Source of the DNA: Pseudomonas sp. RSB 5.4
Lineage (GTDB): Bacteria; Pseudomonadota; Gammaproteobacteria; Pseudomonadales; Pseudomonadaceae
Assembly: GCF_037126175.1 (NCBI RefSeq)
Contig: NZ_CP146986.1
Location: 2,260,501 to 2,324,500 of the forward strand
Direction: 5' to 3'
DNA length: 64,000 bases
Shown: positions 37,353 through 45,457 of the stretch, piece after piece
Position numbering within the stretch: position 1 is the stretch's first letter
Layout: each line of letters opens with the position of its first letter
The notes under the pieces: model-generated
What the model was told of the DNA's origin: nothing
Databases searched by the model: none
What the model saw: only the letters and a program-made list of their open reading frames with translations
Made by a program: the position numbers and the translations under genes

Positions 37353-38306
37353 TCAGCCAATGCGGGTCACAGTCAGCGCGACCACGGCGATCCGGTCCAC
37401 TCGCTGGTAACCGGGGTTCAACAACTCTTCACCGAACACGTCCGGGTCCAGTTCGCGATAGGTCCAGGCGAATCGCGTCGAATCCAGGCGCGGCACCACC
37501 GTATCGAAAAACGGATCGCGGCCATCGACCATGGCCACGCCGGTGTAGAGCAGCAACGAACCACCGGGGGCCAGCCGATTGAGCGCCTGCTCGACGATAC
37601 GCAGCGACAGTCCGGCGCCGAGCGAGCCACCGCCATGCCGATAGGCGCGCCCGGCCGGGTCGGCCATGTACGGCGGGTTGGCGACAATCAGGTCGAAGCT
37701 GCCTTCGGTGCCCTGCAACACATCGCTGGCCTGCACCTCGACATTGGCGACCTCGGCCAGTGCCGCGTTGATCGCGGTCAGGCGCAGCGCGGCGGGGTTG
37801 ATGTCCACCGCCAGCACTTGCGCTTCACGCCGGGCGCGGGCAATCAGAATCGCCCCGACACCGGCACCGCAGCCGATGTCCACGGCACGCTGGATCGGCG
37901 CGAAACTCTGCTGCAGATGCGCGTGAATCAGTTGCGCAAAACGGTAGGTGTCGGGACCGAAAAATACCGAGTCGGCGGCGTCGGTGGGAAATCCCGAATG
38001 CACGAACAGCAAGTCATCCAGACTCGACCAGCGCACCCGGCTCTTCAAGCGGCCGTCGTAGACGTCAATCACTTGTGCATCCTGCAATTGCCGTTGTTCG
38101 TCGGCAGACAACAGCCCCGGCTCGAACGGGCGCGACCAGCCGAAGACGTCGCGCAGGGTGTCGGCGACCTGCCCTTCGTCACGCTGGTTGACGCGCTGAT
38201 GAGTCAAGGGCGTCGGCGTGACGAAACGGTAGCCGTCAGCCTGCAAGCGCCGGCCGAGTTGCAGCAGTGTCAGGTCGTTGGCGGACAGTTGTTCTTCCTG
38301 ATTCAT
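37353..38306 (-). CDS. Class I SAM-dependent methyltransferase (NPPY type)
   Basis: A 317-residue methyltransferase. The SAM motif I is AVDIGCGAGVGAILIARARR, the acidic loop VLAVDINPAALR, and the catalytic NPPY motif is LIVANPPYMADP. NPPY is typical of enzymes acting on amide or exocyclic nitrogen (HemK/PrmC, RsmC-like). The N-terminal 100 residues form a separate domain (TLLQLGRRLQADGYRF). AAGGA lies 9 bases upstream of the ATG, 10 bases after the stop of the diiron-oxidase-like gene, so the two form one operon. The substrate is unknown. Confidence 0.88.
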   Translation of the reverse strand: MNQEEQLSANDLTLLQLGRRLQADGYRFVTPTPLTHQRVNQRDEGQVADTLRDVFGWSRPFEPGLLSADEQRQLQDAQVIDVYDGRLKSRVRWSSLDDLLFVHSGFPTDAADSVFFGPDTYRFAQLIHAHLQQSFAPIQRAVDIGCGAGVGAILIARARREAQVLAVDINPAALRLTAINAALAEVANVEVQASDVLQGTEGSFDLIVANPPYMADPAGRAYRHGGGSLGAGLSLRIVEQALNRLAPGGSLLLYTGVAMVDGRDPFFDTVVPRLDSTRFAWTYRELDPDVFGEELLNPGYQRVDRIAVVALTVTRIG

Positions 38307-38316
38307 GGAGATTTCC

Positions 38317-39696
38317 TTAGCGCAGACTGGATTTGAGTTCGATGAAGCGACGTGTCGCCAGCAGCCCCGCCGGGTGCGCGTGCCGGGCCGGTGACAACCA
38401 TGGGATCAGCGTCGCCATTTGCGCGTGTCCGCCCTGACCTTGCAGCGCGGCCGTCAGGCGCTGCACATCGGGATCGTGTTCGGGCACGGCGGCGTCCGGG
38501 GTGGCGACCTGACGAGTGCGTCTTGGCGCCTGGGCTTTCTCGGACGGCGTCCAGTCGCCGGCAATCCAGTCGTGCAGCAGCTGCTTTTCATAGGGGCTGA
38601 ACACGCCGAACATCGCCGCGCCGTCGCCATCGATCAACTGCCAGAAGCGGCTGGCCTGCGGATCTTGATTGCGCTTGATCCAGCCTTTGTCCTGCATCGC
38701 CTGAAGGAATCCGGGCAGTTGCTCGGGGGTGGCCAGCCACTGATTGACGGTTTTGCCTTCGAAGCGGCAGTAGTCGGAATGCATGTGCTGACCGAACGGA
38801 CGTTTGCGCTCGAGCATCGCCAGCACTTCCTGTTCAAGGTTGAAACCTTCGATGATCGCGCGGCTGCCCTGTCCCAGGTCATTGAGTCGATAGCCCAAAG
38901 ACACCCGGCGCAAGAATTCGCCACGATCAGCTTCCAGTGGCAGCAGGTCGAGCACCGACTGCACGGCTTTTTGCGCATGGCCGGTGCTGGCGTTGTCGAT
39001 GGTCACGTGGAGGGTGAAGTAGTACGGATCGATGCCCAGCTCGCTGAGTTCATAGGCACTGATCAGCAAGTGCAGCGGCAATTGTTCGTAGCCGAGGTTG
39101 TAGCCGATCACCTCCGGCAGAAAGCTGTCGCCACAGGCACCGAGTGCCAGTTGCAGCGCGCCTTGCAGATAGCGTTCATCGGCAATCGCGCCGGCGTCCT
39201 GCAAGCCGTGTTCAGCGAGCAGTTTGCGATAGATCACCACATGATTCTGCGCAGGATTGCCGTCGCCGAGTTCTTCCAGATAGGTACACAGCAACCTGTC
39301 GAAACGCGGGTCGCGCCACTGCGGCAACAAACCGTACAACCACGCGCCATCCACCAGTTTGGTCGGCGCCACGGCTTGCAGAAAATACAGCGCATGGGCC
39401 TTGTTGCTGAAGAACTGACGCGGCCCGCCAGCCTGGCGCTGTTGCAGGTAGTCGGCGTATTGCCGGGCAATGTCGGTGCAATGTCCGGCGACCCAGTCCT
39501 GCCAGGCAGACGGATCCTGCGGTAGCGCTTCGGGTAACAGCGCGGCACGTTGCAACTGCTCGGCGAGAAAATCCTGCGCAAGATTTTCAGGCTGATCCTC
39601 GAGCAGCAGTGCCTCATAAATACGCCGCAATTCACCGTTGGCAGTGATGGGCTGGTGCTGCGCACTCGGCGCATGCAGAGGGGTCAGGGCAGTCAT
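38317..39696 (-). CDS. Haem-oxygenase-like diiron oxidase superfamily protein (iron-containing redox enzyme family)
   Basis: A 459-residue helical protein. The central region contains candidate iron ligands arranged as in haem-oxygenase-like oxidases: E142 with H152 (EELGDGNPAQNH), and a late segment H230, D234, H240 (HVTIDNASTGHA) preceded by ELSELGIDPYYFTL. Known members (UndA, BesC, SznF central domain) carry out O2-dependent C-C cleavage or N-oxygenation. Residues 1-95 and 340-459 are extra regions. It is the first gene of a two-gene operon with a methyltransferase. The reaction is unknown; the family call rests on the motif pattern and fold type. Confidence 0.78.
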   Translation of the reverse strand: MTALTPLHAPSAQHQPITANGELRRIYEALLLEDQPENLAQDFLAEQLQRAALLPEALPQDPSAWQDWVAGHCTDIARQYADYLQQRQAGGPRQFFSNKAHALYFLQAVAPTKLVDGAWLYGLLPQWRDPRFDRLLCTYLEELGDGNPAQNHVVIYRKLLAEHGLQDAGAIADERYLQGALQLALGACGDSFLPEVIGYNLGYEQLPLHLLISAYELSELGIDPYYFTLHVTIDNASTGHAQKAVQSVLDLLPLEADRGEFLRRVSLGYRLNDLGQGSRAIIEGFNLEQEVLAMLERKRPFGQHMHSDYCRFEGKTVNQWLATPEQLPGFLQAMQDKGWIKRNQDPQASRFWQLIDGDGAAMFGVFSPYEKQLLHDWIAGDWTPSEKAQAPRRTRQVATPDAAVPEHDPDVQRLTAALQGQGGHAQMATLIPWLSPARHAHPAGLLATRRFIELKSSLR

Positions 39697-39842
39697 GTCA
39701 GTGTTCTCGCTCGGTTGGCCGGTCAGGGCGTTGTTTCACGCCTCTACAGCAGCAGAGCAACCGCTACGGAGAAAAATTCAATCGACATGAAAATCGCCCT
39801 GACGGACGGCCGGATCAGCGCCATTTCTCTTTCACTTGACCA

Positions 39843-39928
39843 CTGTAGGAGCTGCCGAAGGCTGCGATCTTTTGATTTTGTCTTTTACGATCAAGATCAA
39901 AAGATCGAAGCCTTCGGCAGCTCCTACA
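39843..39928. repeat. REP pair (family C), left of the RAYT gene
   Basis: CTGTAGGAGCTGCCGAAGGC at 39843 and its inverted copy ending at 39928, separated by an AT-rich loop. It lies 82 bases upstream of the transposase start. The 314-base gap between the oxidase gene and the RAYT otherwise holds nothing recognisable. Confidence 0.9.
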
Positions 39929-40010
39929 TTTACATCGTGTAATGGCTTGGCCGAGCGGGTTGTTTTTGGAGCGCTAGTGTTCAAGGACGATGTTTACGGA
40001 GGGCAATGGA

Positions 40011-40469
40011 ATGCCTGAAGCTGCAAAAGCCTGCGGTTTACGTAAGGGACGTTATTCGGAGGTTGGGCGGGTTTATATGCTGACGGCGGTGGTTGAGGAG
40101 CGTCGACCGGTTTTTTCGGATTGGAGAGCGGGACGACTATTGGTAGGACAGATGCGGGCTGCCGATCAAGCGGGAATGGTTCATTCGCTAGCCTGGGTTG
40201 TGATGCCGGACCACCTCCATTGGCTGGTCGAATTAAAACAAGGCTCTCTGGCGCAATTAATGTGCCGCGTCAAATCGCGCAGTAGTCGCTCGGTCAATCT
40301 GCTGCAAGGCAATTCGGAGCCGCTGTGGCAACGCGGATATCACGACCGGGCCTTGCGTCGCGATGAAGACCTTAAAGCGGCCGCCCGCTACATTGTCATG
40401 AATCCATTGCGGGCAGGTCTTGTGCAGCGTTTGGGTGATTACCCGTTGTGGGATGCTGTCTGGCTCTGA
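40011..40469 (+). CDS. REP-associated tyrosine transposase (RAYT, TnpA-REP, Y1-HUH)
   Basis: A 152-residue single-copy transposase of the IS200/IS605-related Y1 family. The HUH metal motif is MPDHLHWLVEL (H68, H70). The candidate catalytic Tyr is Y110 in WQRGYHDRALR, and the conserved tail is AARYIVMNPLRAGLV. GGAGGG precedes the ATG at 40011; the ATG at 40006 is out of frame. Inverted family C REPs border it on both sides within 100 bases, the typical REPtron layout. RAYTs are thought to spread REP/BIME sequences. The gene is full length with all key residues. Confidence 0.93.
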   Translation: MPEAAKACGLRKGRYSEVGRVYMLTAVVEERRPVFSDWRAGRLLVGQMRAADQAGMVHSLAWVVMPDHLHWLVELKQGSLAQLMCRVKSRSSRSVNLLQGNSEPLWQRGYHDRALRRDEDLKAAARYIVMNPLRAGLVQRLGDYPLWDAVWL

Positions 40470-40472
40470 AGG

Positions 40473-40550
40473 TCAAAAGATCGCAGCCTTCGGCAGCTCC
40501 TACATTGGAATTCGTCTCTGTAGGAGCTGCCGAAGGCTGCGATCTTTTGA
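40473..40550. repeat. REP pair (family C), right of the RAYT gene
   Basis: TCAAAAGATCGCAGCCTTCG at 40473 and the opposed copy ending at 40550. The orientation is tail-in, mirror to the left pair, leaving only 3 bases after the RAYT stop and 7 before the DUF533 stop. Confidence 0.9.
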
Positions 40551-40557
40551 TTCTGCT

Positions 40558-41322
40558 TTAAACCGTCCCCTTGGCCTGCTGTTCCAGGTGCACCTGCAAT
40601 TGCGGGTCGATCTGCAACGCGGCAGCCAGTTCATCCAGGTAGGTGCGTTCGGCGTCTTGCTGATCGTCCACCAGGATCACGCTGACCAGGTACATTTCGG
40701 CGGCCGTCGCTGGGTCGCCTTTGGCCGCCTGCGCGACTTCGTTCGCATCCAGCGGTTTGGCAACTTCAGCGTTAAACCATTGCTGCAATCCTGGATCATC
40801 GGTGTGTTTGCCAATCTCTTCATCGATCATTTGCCGTTCCCGTGCGTCGATCTCACCGTCAGCCTTGGCTGCCGCGATCAGCGCCCGCAGCACAGCATGC
40901 CCGTGTTCCTCGACTTCGGGCCCAGCCAGCAGATTTGCGGTTGGCGGAATCTGCTGTGGCGCCGCCGACGCCTGGCTGCGTTGCCAAGCCTGATACGCCT
41001 GGAACGCCATCATCCCCAGCGAGGCCAGTGCCGCATAATTGGTGCCGCCGGAACGACTTTGTGTACCGCCGCCACCGAGTGCCCCGCCCAGCGCGCCGCC
41101 CAATCCACCGCCACCGCCGCCAAGCAAGCCCCCCAGCAATCCACCCAAACCGCCCAGCCCACCGGACTGCGCGCCACTGGCGCCGGTACTCGCGCCGCCG
41201 CCCAACAGGCCTCCGAGCAAGCCGCCCAGTCCGCCCAGACCTGCGCCGGCCGAGGCGCCACTAGATTGTCCCGCCGAGGCCTGGCCTCGTAGCAGTTGTT
41301 CGAGCAAATCGCTGGTGTTCAT
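40558..41322 (-). CDS. DUF533 (YebE-like) protein with glycine-rich repeats
   Basis: A 254-residue protein. After an amphipathic start (MNTSDLLEQLLRGQASAG) comes a low-complexity block, about residues 28-90, of repeated GGLGGLLGGLLGGG units. A short hydrophobic helix follows (YAALASLGMMAFQAYQAW) and the C-terminal DUF533/TerB-like helical domain (HAVLRALIAAAKADGEIDAR). The architecture suggests membrane or envelope association; function unknown. The ATG at 41322 has GAGGA 7 bases upstream. The glycine repeats are prone to copy-number change. Confidence 0.85.
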   Translation of the reverse strand: MNTSDLLEQLLRGQASAGQSSGASAGAGLGGLGGLLGGLLGGGASTGASGAQSGGLGGLGGLLGGLLGGGGGGLGGALGGALGGGGTQSRSGGTNYAALASLGMMAFQAYQAWQRSQASAAPQQIPPTANLLAGPEVEEHGHAVLRALIAAAKADGEIDARERQMIDEEIGKHTDDPGLQQWFNAEVAKPLDANEVAQAAKGDPATAAEMYLVSVILVDDQQDAERTYLDELAAALQIDPQLQVHLEQQAKGTV

Positions 41323-41581
41323 GATCTCGTCCTCAGGCATTGGCAATAACTGCGTCAGGCAACGATAGACCGCCGACGCCGGCGCGCCAGCACCGTTTGG
41401 CTGACACCGGCTGCCGTCGGCGGATTTCGCCGAGGTATTTTTTGTGCGGCCAGCTAAGATTCAAAGGTGATGAACCTTATCCCGGCCTGACCGGTCGATA
41501 GCTGCAACCCGACCCGGTTTGCCGGCGCCCTTTGCCAAAGGGTGATAACCGGCTTGCTTCATTTATCTGGAGAACGCCCCT

Positions 41582-42304
41582 GTGATATCGACCGTACACA
41601 TCGCCAGGCTCAAAGCATGGGGCGCCCATGGTTTTACCGCGACCGGCGTGGTCACTGCATTTCTGGCGACCCTCGCCCTGCTGGAGAACCAGCCGACCCA
41701 TTGCCTGATGTGGCTGGGCGTGGCGTTGATCGTCGACGGCCTCGACGGGGCGCTCGCACGCAAGGTCAATGTGCAATCGGTGCTGCCGAGTTTCGATGGT
41801 TCGATCCTCGATTTGGTGATCGATTACCTGACCTACGTGTTCATCCCGGCGCTGTTTATCTACCGCTACATTCCCCTGCCCGACTACACCTTGCTGCTGA
41901 GCGTGTCGCTGATTCTGGTGTCGTCGCTGTTCTGTTTCTGCAACGTCAACATGAAGAGCAAGGACAACTATTTCGTCGGCTTCCCCGCCGCGTGGAACGT
42001 GGTTGCCCTGTGCCTGTACATCATCAATCCGGGGCCGTGGATCACCTTTTTGACCATCATCGGTCTGGCGCTGTTGACCGTCACCCGCATGAAATTCCTC
42101 CACCCCTTCCGCGTGCGACGGTTCATGCCGATCAACATCGCGGTCACGGCGATCTGGCTGCTGTGCAGCCTGTCGCTGGTGCTCAATCACCCGGTGATCA
42201 ATCCGCTGGTGATGGGTTTGTGGCTGCTGGCGTCGGCGTACTTTCTGGGGATCTGCATCTGGCGTACGGCGCTGGAGTGGGTTGATGGGGCGCATTTGAA
42301 ATAG
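41582..42304 (+). CDS. pcs: Phosphatidylcholine synthase
   Basis: A 240-residue inner-membrane CDP-alcohol phosphatidyltransferase that condenses CDP-diacylglycerol with choline to give phosphatidylcholine. The motif is present as D55-G-A-L-A-R60 followed by G73-x3-D77-x3-D81 (FDGSILDLVIDY); the spacing is longer than the standard motif, as in Pcs. About eight membrane helices. The GTG start at 41582 has GGAG about 11 bases upstream. PC synthesis by Pcs needs external choline. The gene stands alone. Confidence 0.9.
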   Translation: MISTVHIARLKAWGAHGFTATGVVTAFLATLALLENQPTHCLMWLGVALIVDGLDGALARKVNVQSVLPSFDGSILDLVIDYLTYVFIPALFIYRYIPLPDYTLLLSVSLILVSSLFCFCNVNMKSKDNYFVGFPAAWNVVALCLYIINPGPWITFLTIIGLALLTVTRMKFLHPFRVRRFMPINIAVTAIWLLCSLSLVLNHPVINPLVMGLWLLASAYFLGICIWRTALEWVDGAHLK

Positions 42305-42330
42305 CGCCATACCTGTCAAACACCATTCCC

Positions 42331-42420
42331 CTGTAGGAGTGAGCCTGCTCGCGATGGCGGTATGTCAGTCGGATATTTTTCTACTGACACAGCGCCATCG
42401 CGAGCAGGCTCACTCCTACA
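42331..42420. repeat. REP pair (family A, GTAGGAGTGAGCCTGCTCGC variant)
   Basis: Inverted copies between convergent pcs and the next methyltransferase gene. Confidence 0.9.
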
Positions 42421-42437
42421 AAGGTTTCATTGATCTT

Positions 42438-43250
42438 TCAGCGTTTGGTGATGACCACCTCAAGGTACTCGCTCGGCACCACCAGCGATCGCTCTCCCAC
42501 CCGGTTCGAGCGGTTGAGCAGGTCCGCCAGATCACTCTCCAGCGCCTGCCCGCTTTCCGGCGGCAGTGCCGCAAAGGCCTTGTGCACCGGCCCGTACCAG
42601 TGGCGGAAAATGTCGATGAAATGCGCCGCCGAGCGATAGCGGAAGTTGAACGTGCGCCGCGTGACCTGCAGCAGGAACTGGCGCTCATCGAAGTGGCTGT
42701 GCAACCACGCTTCGGTGCCCCAGTTCGACGGCGGCTGGGCCACGGCGGGCGGCGGCACGTGGCGGCCGAGGACTTTGAACATCTGGCCGACGAAGCCTTC
42801 CGGCGTCCAGTTCGCCAGGCCGATCCGCCCGCCCCGTCGGCAGACCCGCGCCAATTCCGCAGCCGCGGTGGCCTGATCCGGGGCGAACATCACGCCGAAC
42901 GTCGAGAGCACCGCGTCGTAACTCTCGTCGGCGAACGGCAATGCTTCGGCATCGGCGACCTGAAAAATCACATCAAGATGCTCGGCCCGCGCCCGATCCT
43001 GTCCACGCTCCAGCAACGCCGCGACATAGTCGGTCGAAGTCACCTGACAACCGCGCCGCGCCGCCGCCAGAGTCGCATTGCCATTGCCGGCGGCGACATC
43101 CAGCACCTCCTCATCGCAGCGCAAGTCACAGGCCTCGGCGAGGTTTTCGCCGACGATCTGCAAGGTGGTGCCGATCACCGCATAATCGCCGCTGGCCCAG
43201 GCGACTTTCTGGCGCTCTTTCAGGCCCGTCAGATCAATGGGGGTACTCAT
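42438..43250 (-). CDS. Class I SAM-dependent methyltransferase (UbiE/methyltransf_11-like)
   Basis: A 270-residue methyltransferase with motif I VLDVAAGNGNATLAAARRGC, motif post-I TSTDYVAALLERGQDRA, and motif II DAEALPFADESYDAVLSTFG. Such proteins methylate small molecules, including lipids and quinone precursors. The ATG at 43250 has GGAG 10 bases upstream. Proximity to pcs is suggestive of lipid chemistry but the gene is convergent, so this is weak. Confidence 0.86.
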   Translation of the reverse strand: MSTPIDLTGLKERQKVAWASGDYAVIGTTLQIVGENLAEACDLRCDEEVLDVAAGNGNATLAAARRGCQVTSTDYVAALLERGQDRARAEHLDVIFQVADAEALPFADESYDAVLSTFGVMFAPDQATAAAELARVCRRGGRIGLANWTPEGFVGQMFKVLGRHVPPPAVAQPPSNWGTEAWLHSHFDERQFLLQVTRRTFNFRYRSAAHFIDIFRHWYGPVHKAFAALPPESGQALESDLADLLNRSNRVGERSLVVPSEYLEVVITKR

Positions 43251-43469
43251 CAATCGTGCTCCGCTGCAGGTTGGGGGGACTGGCCCACTCACTCCACTAT
43301 CGCGCCGAGGGTCAACGGCGTCCCAGTCAATCGTCCGAAGAGCCGCTAAAACAGTGGCCGGGCCGATGAGTGGCGGGATTTTGTAAAGCCCTCGAAACAC
43401 TGGCGGGATTGCCACGGGCGGGGCAATCGGCTCTCATGCCTTCCCGTCTTCCGCGAATGGATTCCCACA

Positions 43470-43931
43470 ATGTCCCTGCGTCTCGTATGGCTCGTCGATC
43501 ATCTGCAGCACAGCGACACTTACGCCGAGTGGATTCACCGCCAATTTGCCTACGAATACGCCGAGCAACCCTTGGCCGAATGGCAACGCGAGTTCTCCGC
43601 CGGCCAGAGCAATGGCGACTGGCCGTGCCTGATTGCGCTGGACGGTGAGCGCCTGCTCGGCGGTGCGGCGCTGGCCCGAGCGGATCTGGCCCTGCGCCCG
43701 GATCTCGGCCCGTGGCTGGCCTGCGTGTTTGTCAGCCCTGAAGCCCGGGGCCAGGGTCTGGCAGAGCGTCTGATCGAAGGCATCAGCCAGGCGGCGAAAC
43801 AGCGTGGCTTCGCGCGTTTCTATCTGCATACGCAAAGCAAGCAGGACTACTACGCCAAACGTGGCTGGACCGTGCTGGAGCGCTTTCGGGCCTGGGACAA
43901 CGATCAATGGCTGATGGTGCGCGACCTGTGA
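43470..43931 (+). CDS. GNAT-family N-acetyltransferase
   Basis: A 153-residue acetyltransferase. Motif A reads LACVFVSPEARGQGLAERLI (acetyl-CoA pyrophosphate loop RGQGLA), and the following YLHTQSKQDYYAKRGWTVL is motif B. Acceptor unknown. It diverges from the methyltransferase at 42438. Confidence 0.88.
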   Translation: MSLRLVWLVDHLQHSDTYAEWIHRQFAYEYAEQPLAEWQREFSAGQSNGDWPCLIALDGERLLGGAALARADLALRPDLGPWLACVFVSPEARGQGLAERLIEGISQAAKQRGFARFYLHTQSKQDYYAKRGWTVLERFRAWDNDQWLMVRDL

Positions 43932-43979
43932 ACGGGCGGCGACTGGCACTAAACGACGGAATGGAGCATCACAAATCCA

Positions 43980-44070
43980 CGTGAGAGCGGGCTTGCTCGC
44001 GAAAGCGGTGTGTCAGCTAGCCGATTAGTTGACTGATACAACGCCTTCGCGAGCAAGCCCGCTCCCACAG
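43980..44070. repeat. REP pair (family A)
   Basis: Inverted GAGCGGGCTTGCTCGCGAAA copies in the 326-base gap upstream of the next methyltransferase. Nothing else recognisable in the gap. Confidence 0.88.
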
Positions 44071-44257
44071 GGGGATTGTGTGAGCCACAAACGCTGCATC
44101 TTGCTCCAGCCCGGCTAGACTGATTCATTACCCGGTCGAGGGGGAATGCAGGACGGAGTCAGCTGTGCCCTGCCCACTTCTGTGACCACTGCCCTGCGGC
44201 CCATGCCTCGACATCGTTTTGCCACCGGACGGTGATCCTGTATCAGGAGCACTCGTG

Positions 44258-45304
44258 ATGGACGAATCAAGGCTCAATGCATTCATGGGCAAACTGGTCA
44301 ACGACATGGGCGGCGCCGCAATGCTGGCGAACGTGATCGTTGGCGAAGAACTCGGGCTGTACCGGGCAATGGCCGACAGTCAGCCGATTACCCCGCAAGC
44401 CCTCGCCGAAAAAACCACCTGCAACCCGCGCCTGGTGCGCGAATGGCTCAGCGCCCACGCCGCGTCCGGCTATATGGAACACCACGATGGCCAGTTCCGT
44501 CTGCCGGAAGAGCAGGCGCTGGCCCTGGCTGTCGAAGACTCGCCGGTGTATGTCGCCGGCGGACTCGGTGTGGTGGCGTCGTTCTTCCACGACAAGGACA
44601 AACTGGTCAAAGCCATGCGCGGCAACGGCGCCCTGCCCTGGGGCGATCATCACCCCTGCATGTTCAGCGGCACCGAACGCTTCTTTCGCCCCGGCTACAA
44701 AGGTCACCTGATCGCGGAATGGCTGCCGGCGCTGGACGGCGTGGTCGCCAAACTCGAAAAAGGCGCCAAAGTCGCCGACATCGGCTGCGGCCACGGCGCC
44801 TCGACGGTGCTCATGGCGCAGGCGTTTCCCAACTCGCAATTCGTCGGCTTTGACTTCCACGCGCCGTCGATCACCGTCGCCACCCAGCGCGCCGAAGAAG
44901 GTGGCGTCAGCAGCCGGGCGAAATTCCTCCAGAGCACTGCCAAAAGTTACCCCGGCAGCGACTACGACCTGATCTGCTACTTCGACTGCCTGCACGACAT
45001 GGGCGACCCGGTCGGCGCTGCGCGGCATGCGTTTAAATCGTTGAAGGATGACGGCACGGTGCTGCTGGTCGAGCCGTTTGCCAACGATGCGCTGGACGAC
45101 AACATCAACCCGGTTGGGCGACTGTTTTACGCGGCCTCGACCTTTATCTGCACGCCGAATTCGCTGTCGCAGGAAGTCGGGCTGGGGCTGGGTGCGCAGG
45201 CCGGAGAAATGCGCTTGCGCAAGGTGTTTGCCGAGGCCGGTTTCAAGCATTTCCGCCGGGCGACGCAGACGCCGTTCAATCTGATTCTGGAGGCGCGCAA
45301 ATAG
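44258..45304 (+). CDS. SAM-dependent methyltransferase with N-terminal winged-helix-like domain
   Basis: A 348-residue protein. The N-terminal 90 residues form a winged-helix-like dimerisation domain (ITPQALAEKTTCNPRLVREW), as in O-methyltransferases. The SAM site is KVADIGCGHGASTVLMAQAF near 175-194, followed by FVGFDFHAPSI. The C-terminal part includes RLRKVFAEAGFKHFRRATQT. The ATG at 44258 has AGGAG 9 bases upstream. The substrate is unknown; the arrangement fits a small-molecule methyltransferase. Confidence 0.85.
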   Translation: MDESRLNAFMGKLVNDMGGAAMLANVIVGEELGLYRAMADSQPITPQALAEKTTCNPRLVREWLSAHAASGYMEHHDGQFRLPEEQALALAVEDSPVYVAGGLGVVASFFHDKDKLVKAMRGNGALPWGDHHPCMFSGTERFFRPGYKGHLIAEWLPALDGVVAKLEKGAKVADIGCGHGASTVLMAQAFPNSQFVGFDFHAPSITVATQRAEEGGVSSRAKFLQSTAKSYPGSDYDLICYFDCLHDMGDPVGAARHAFKSLKDDGTVLLVEPFANDALDDNINPVGRLFYAASTFICTPNSLSQEVGLGLGAQAGEMRLRKVFAEAGFKHFRRATQTPFNLILEARK

Positions 45305-45318
45305 ATCACCGCTATCAC

Positions 45319-45411
45319 CTGTGGCGAGGGAGCTTGCTCCCGTCGGGTTGCGAAGCGACCGCAACAACAGGCCTGCTGCGCAGTCCAGCGGGAGCAAGCT
45401 CCCTCGCCACA
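45319..45411. repeat. REP pair (family B)
   Basis: Inverted GTGGCGAGGGAGCTTGCTCC copies, the second occurrence of this family in the window (the first is inside the pot operon). Confidence 0.9.
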
Positions 45412-45457
45412 AGGTTAATGCTAACCTGCGGGCATCGTCCTCCCCGGAGCGCTGACC

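Noticed and set aside
35776..37410. 544-codon plus-strand frame opposite ligD
   Set aside because: It is the antisense shadow of ligD, whose domains and catalytic residues are clear; it has an Arg/Gln/His-rich, non-protein-like sequence.
39843..40550. Classical insertion sequence around the transposase gene
   Set aside because: There are no terminal inverted repeats or target duplication; the REP pairs and the single Y1 gene fit a RAYT locus instead.
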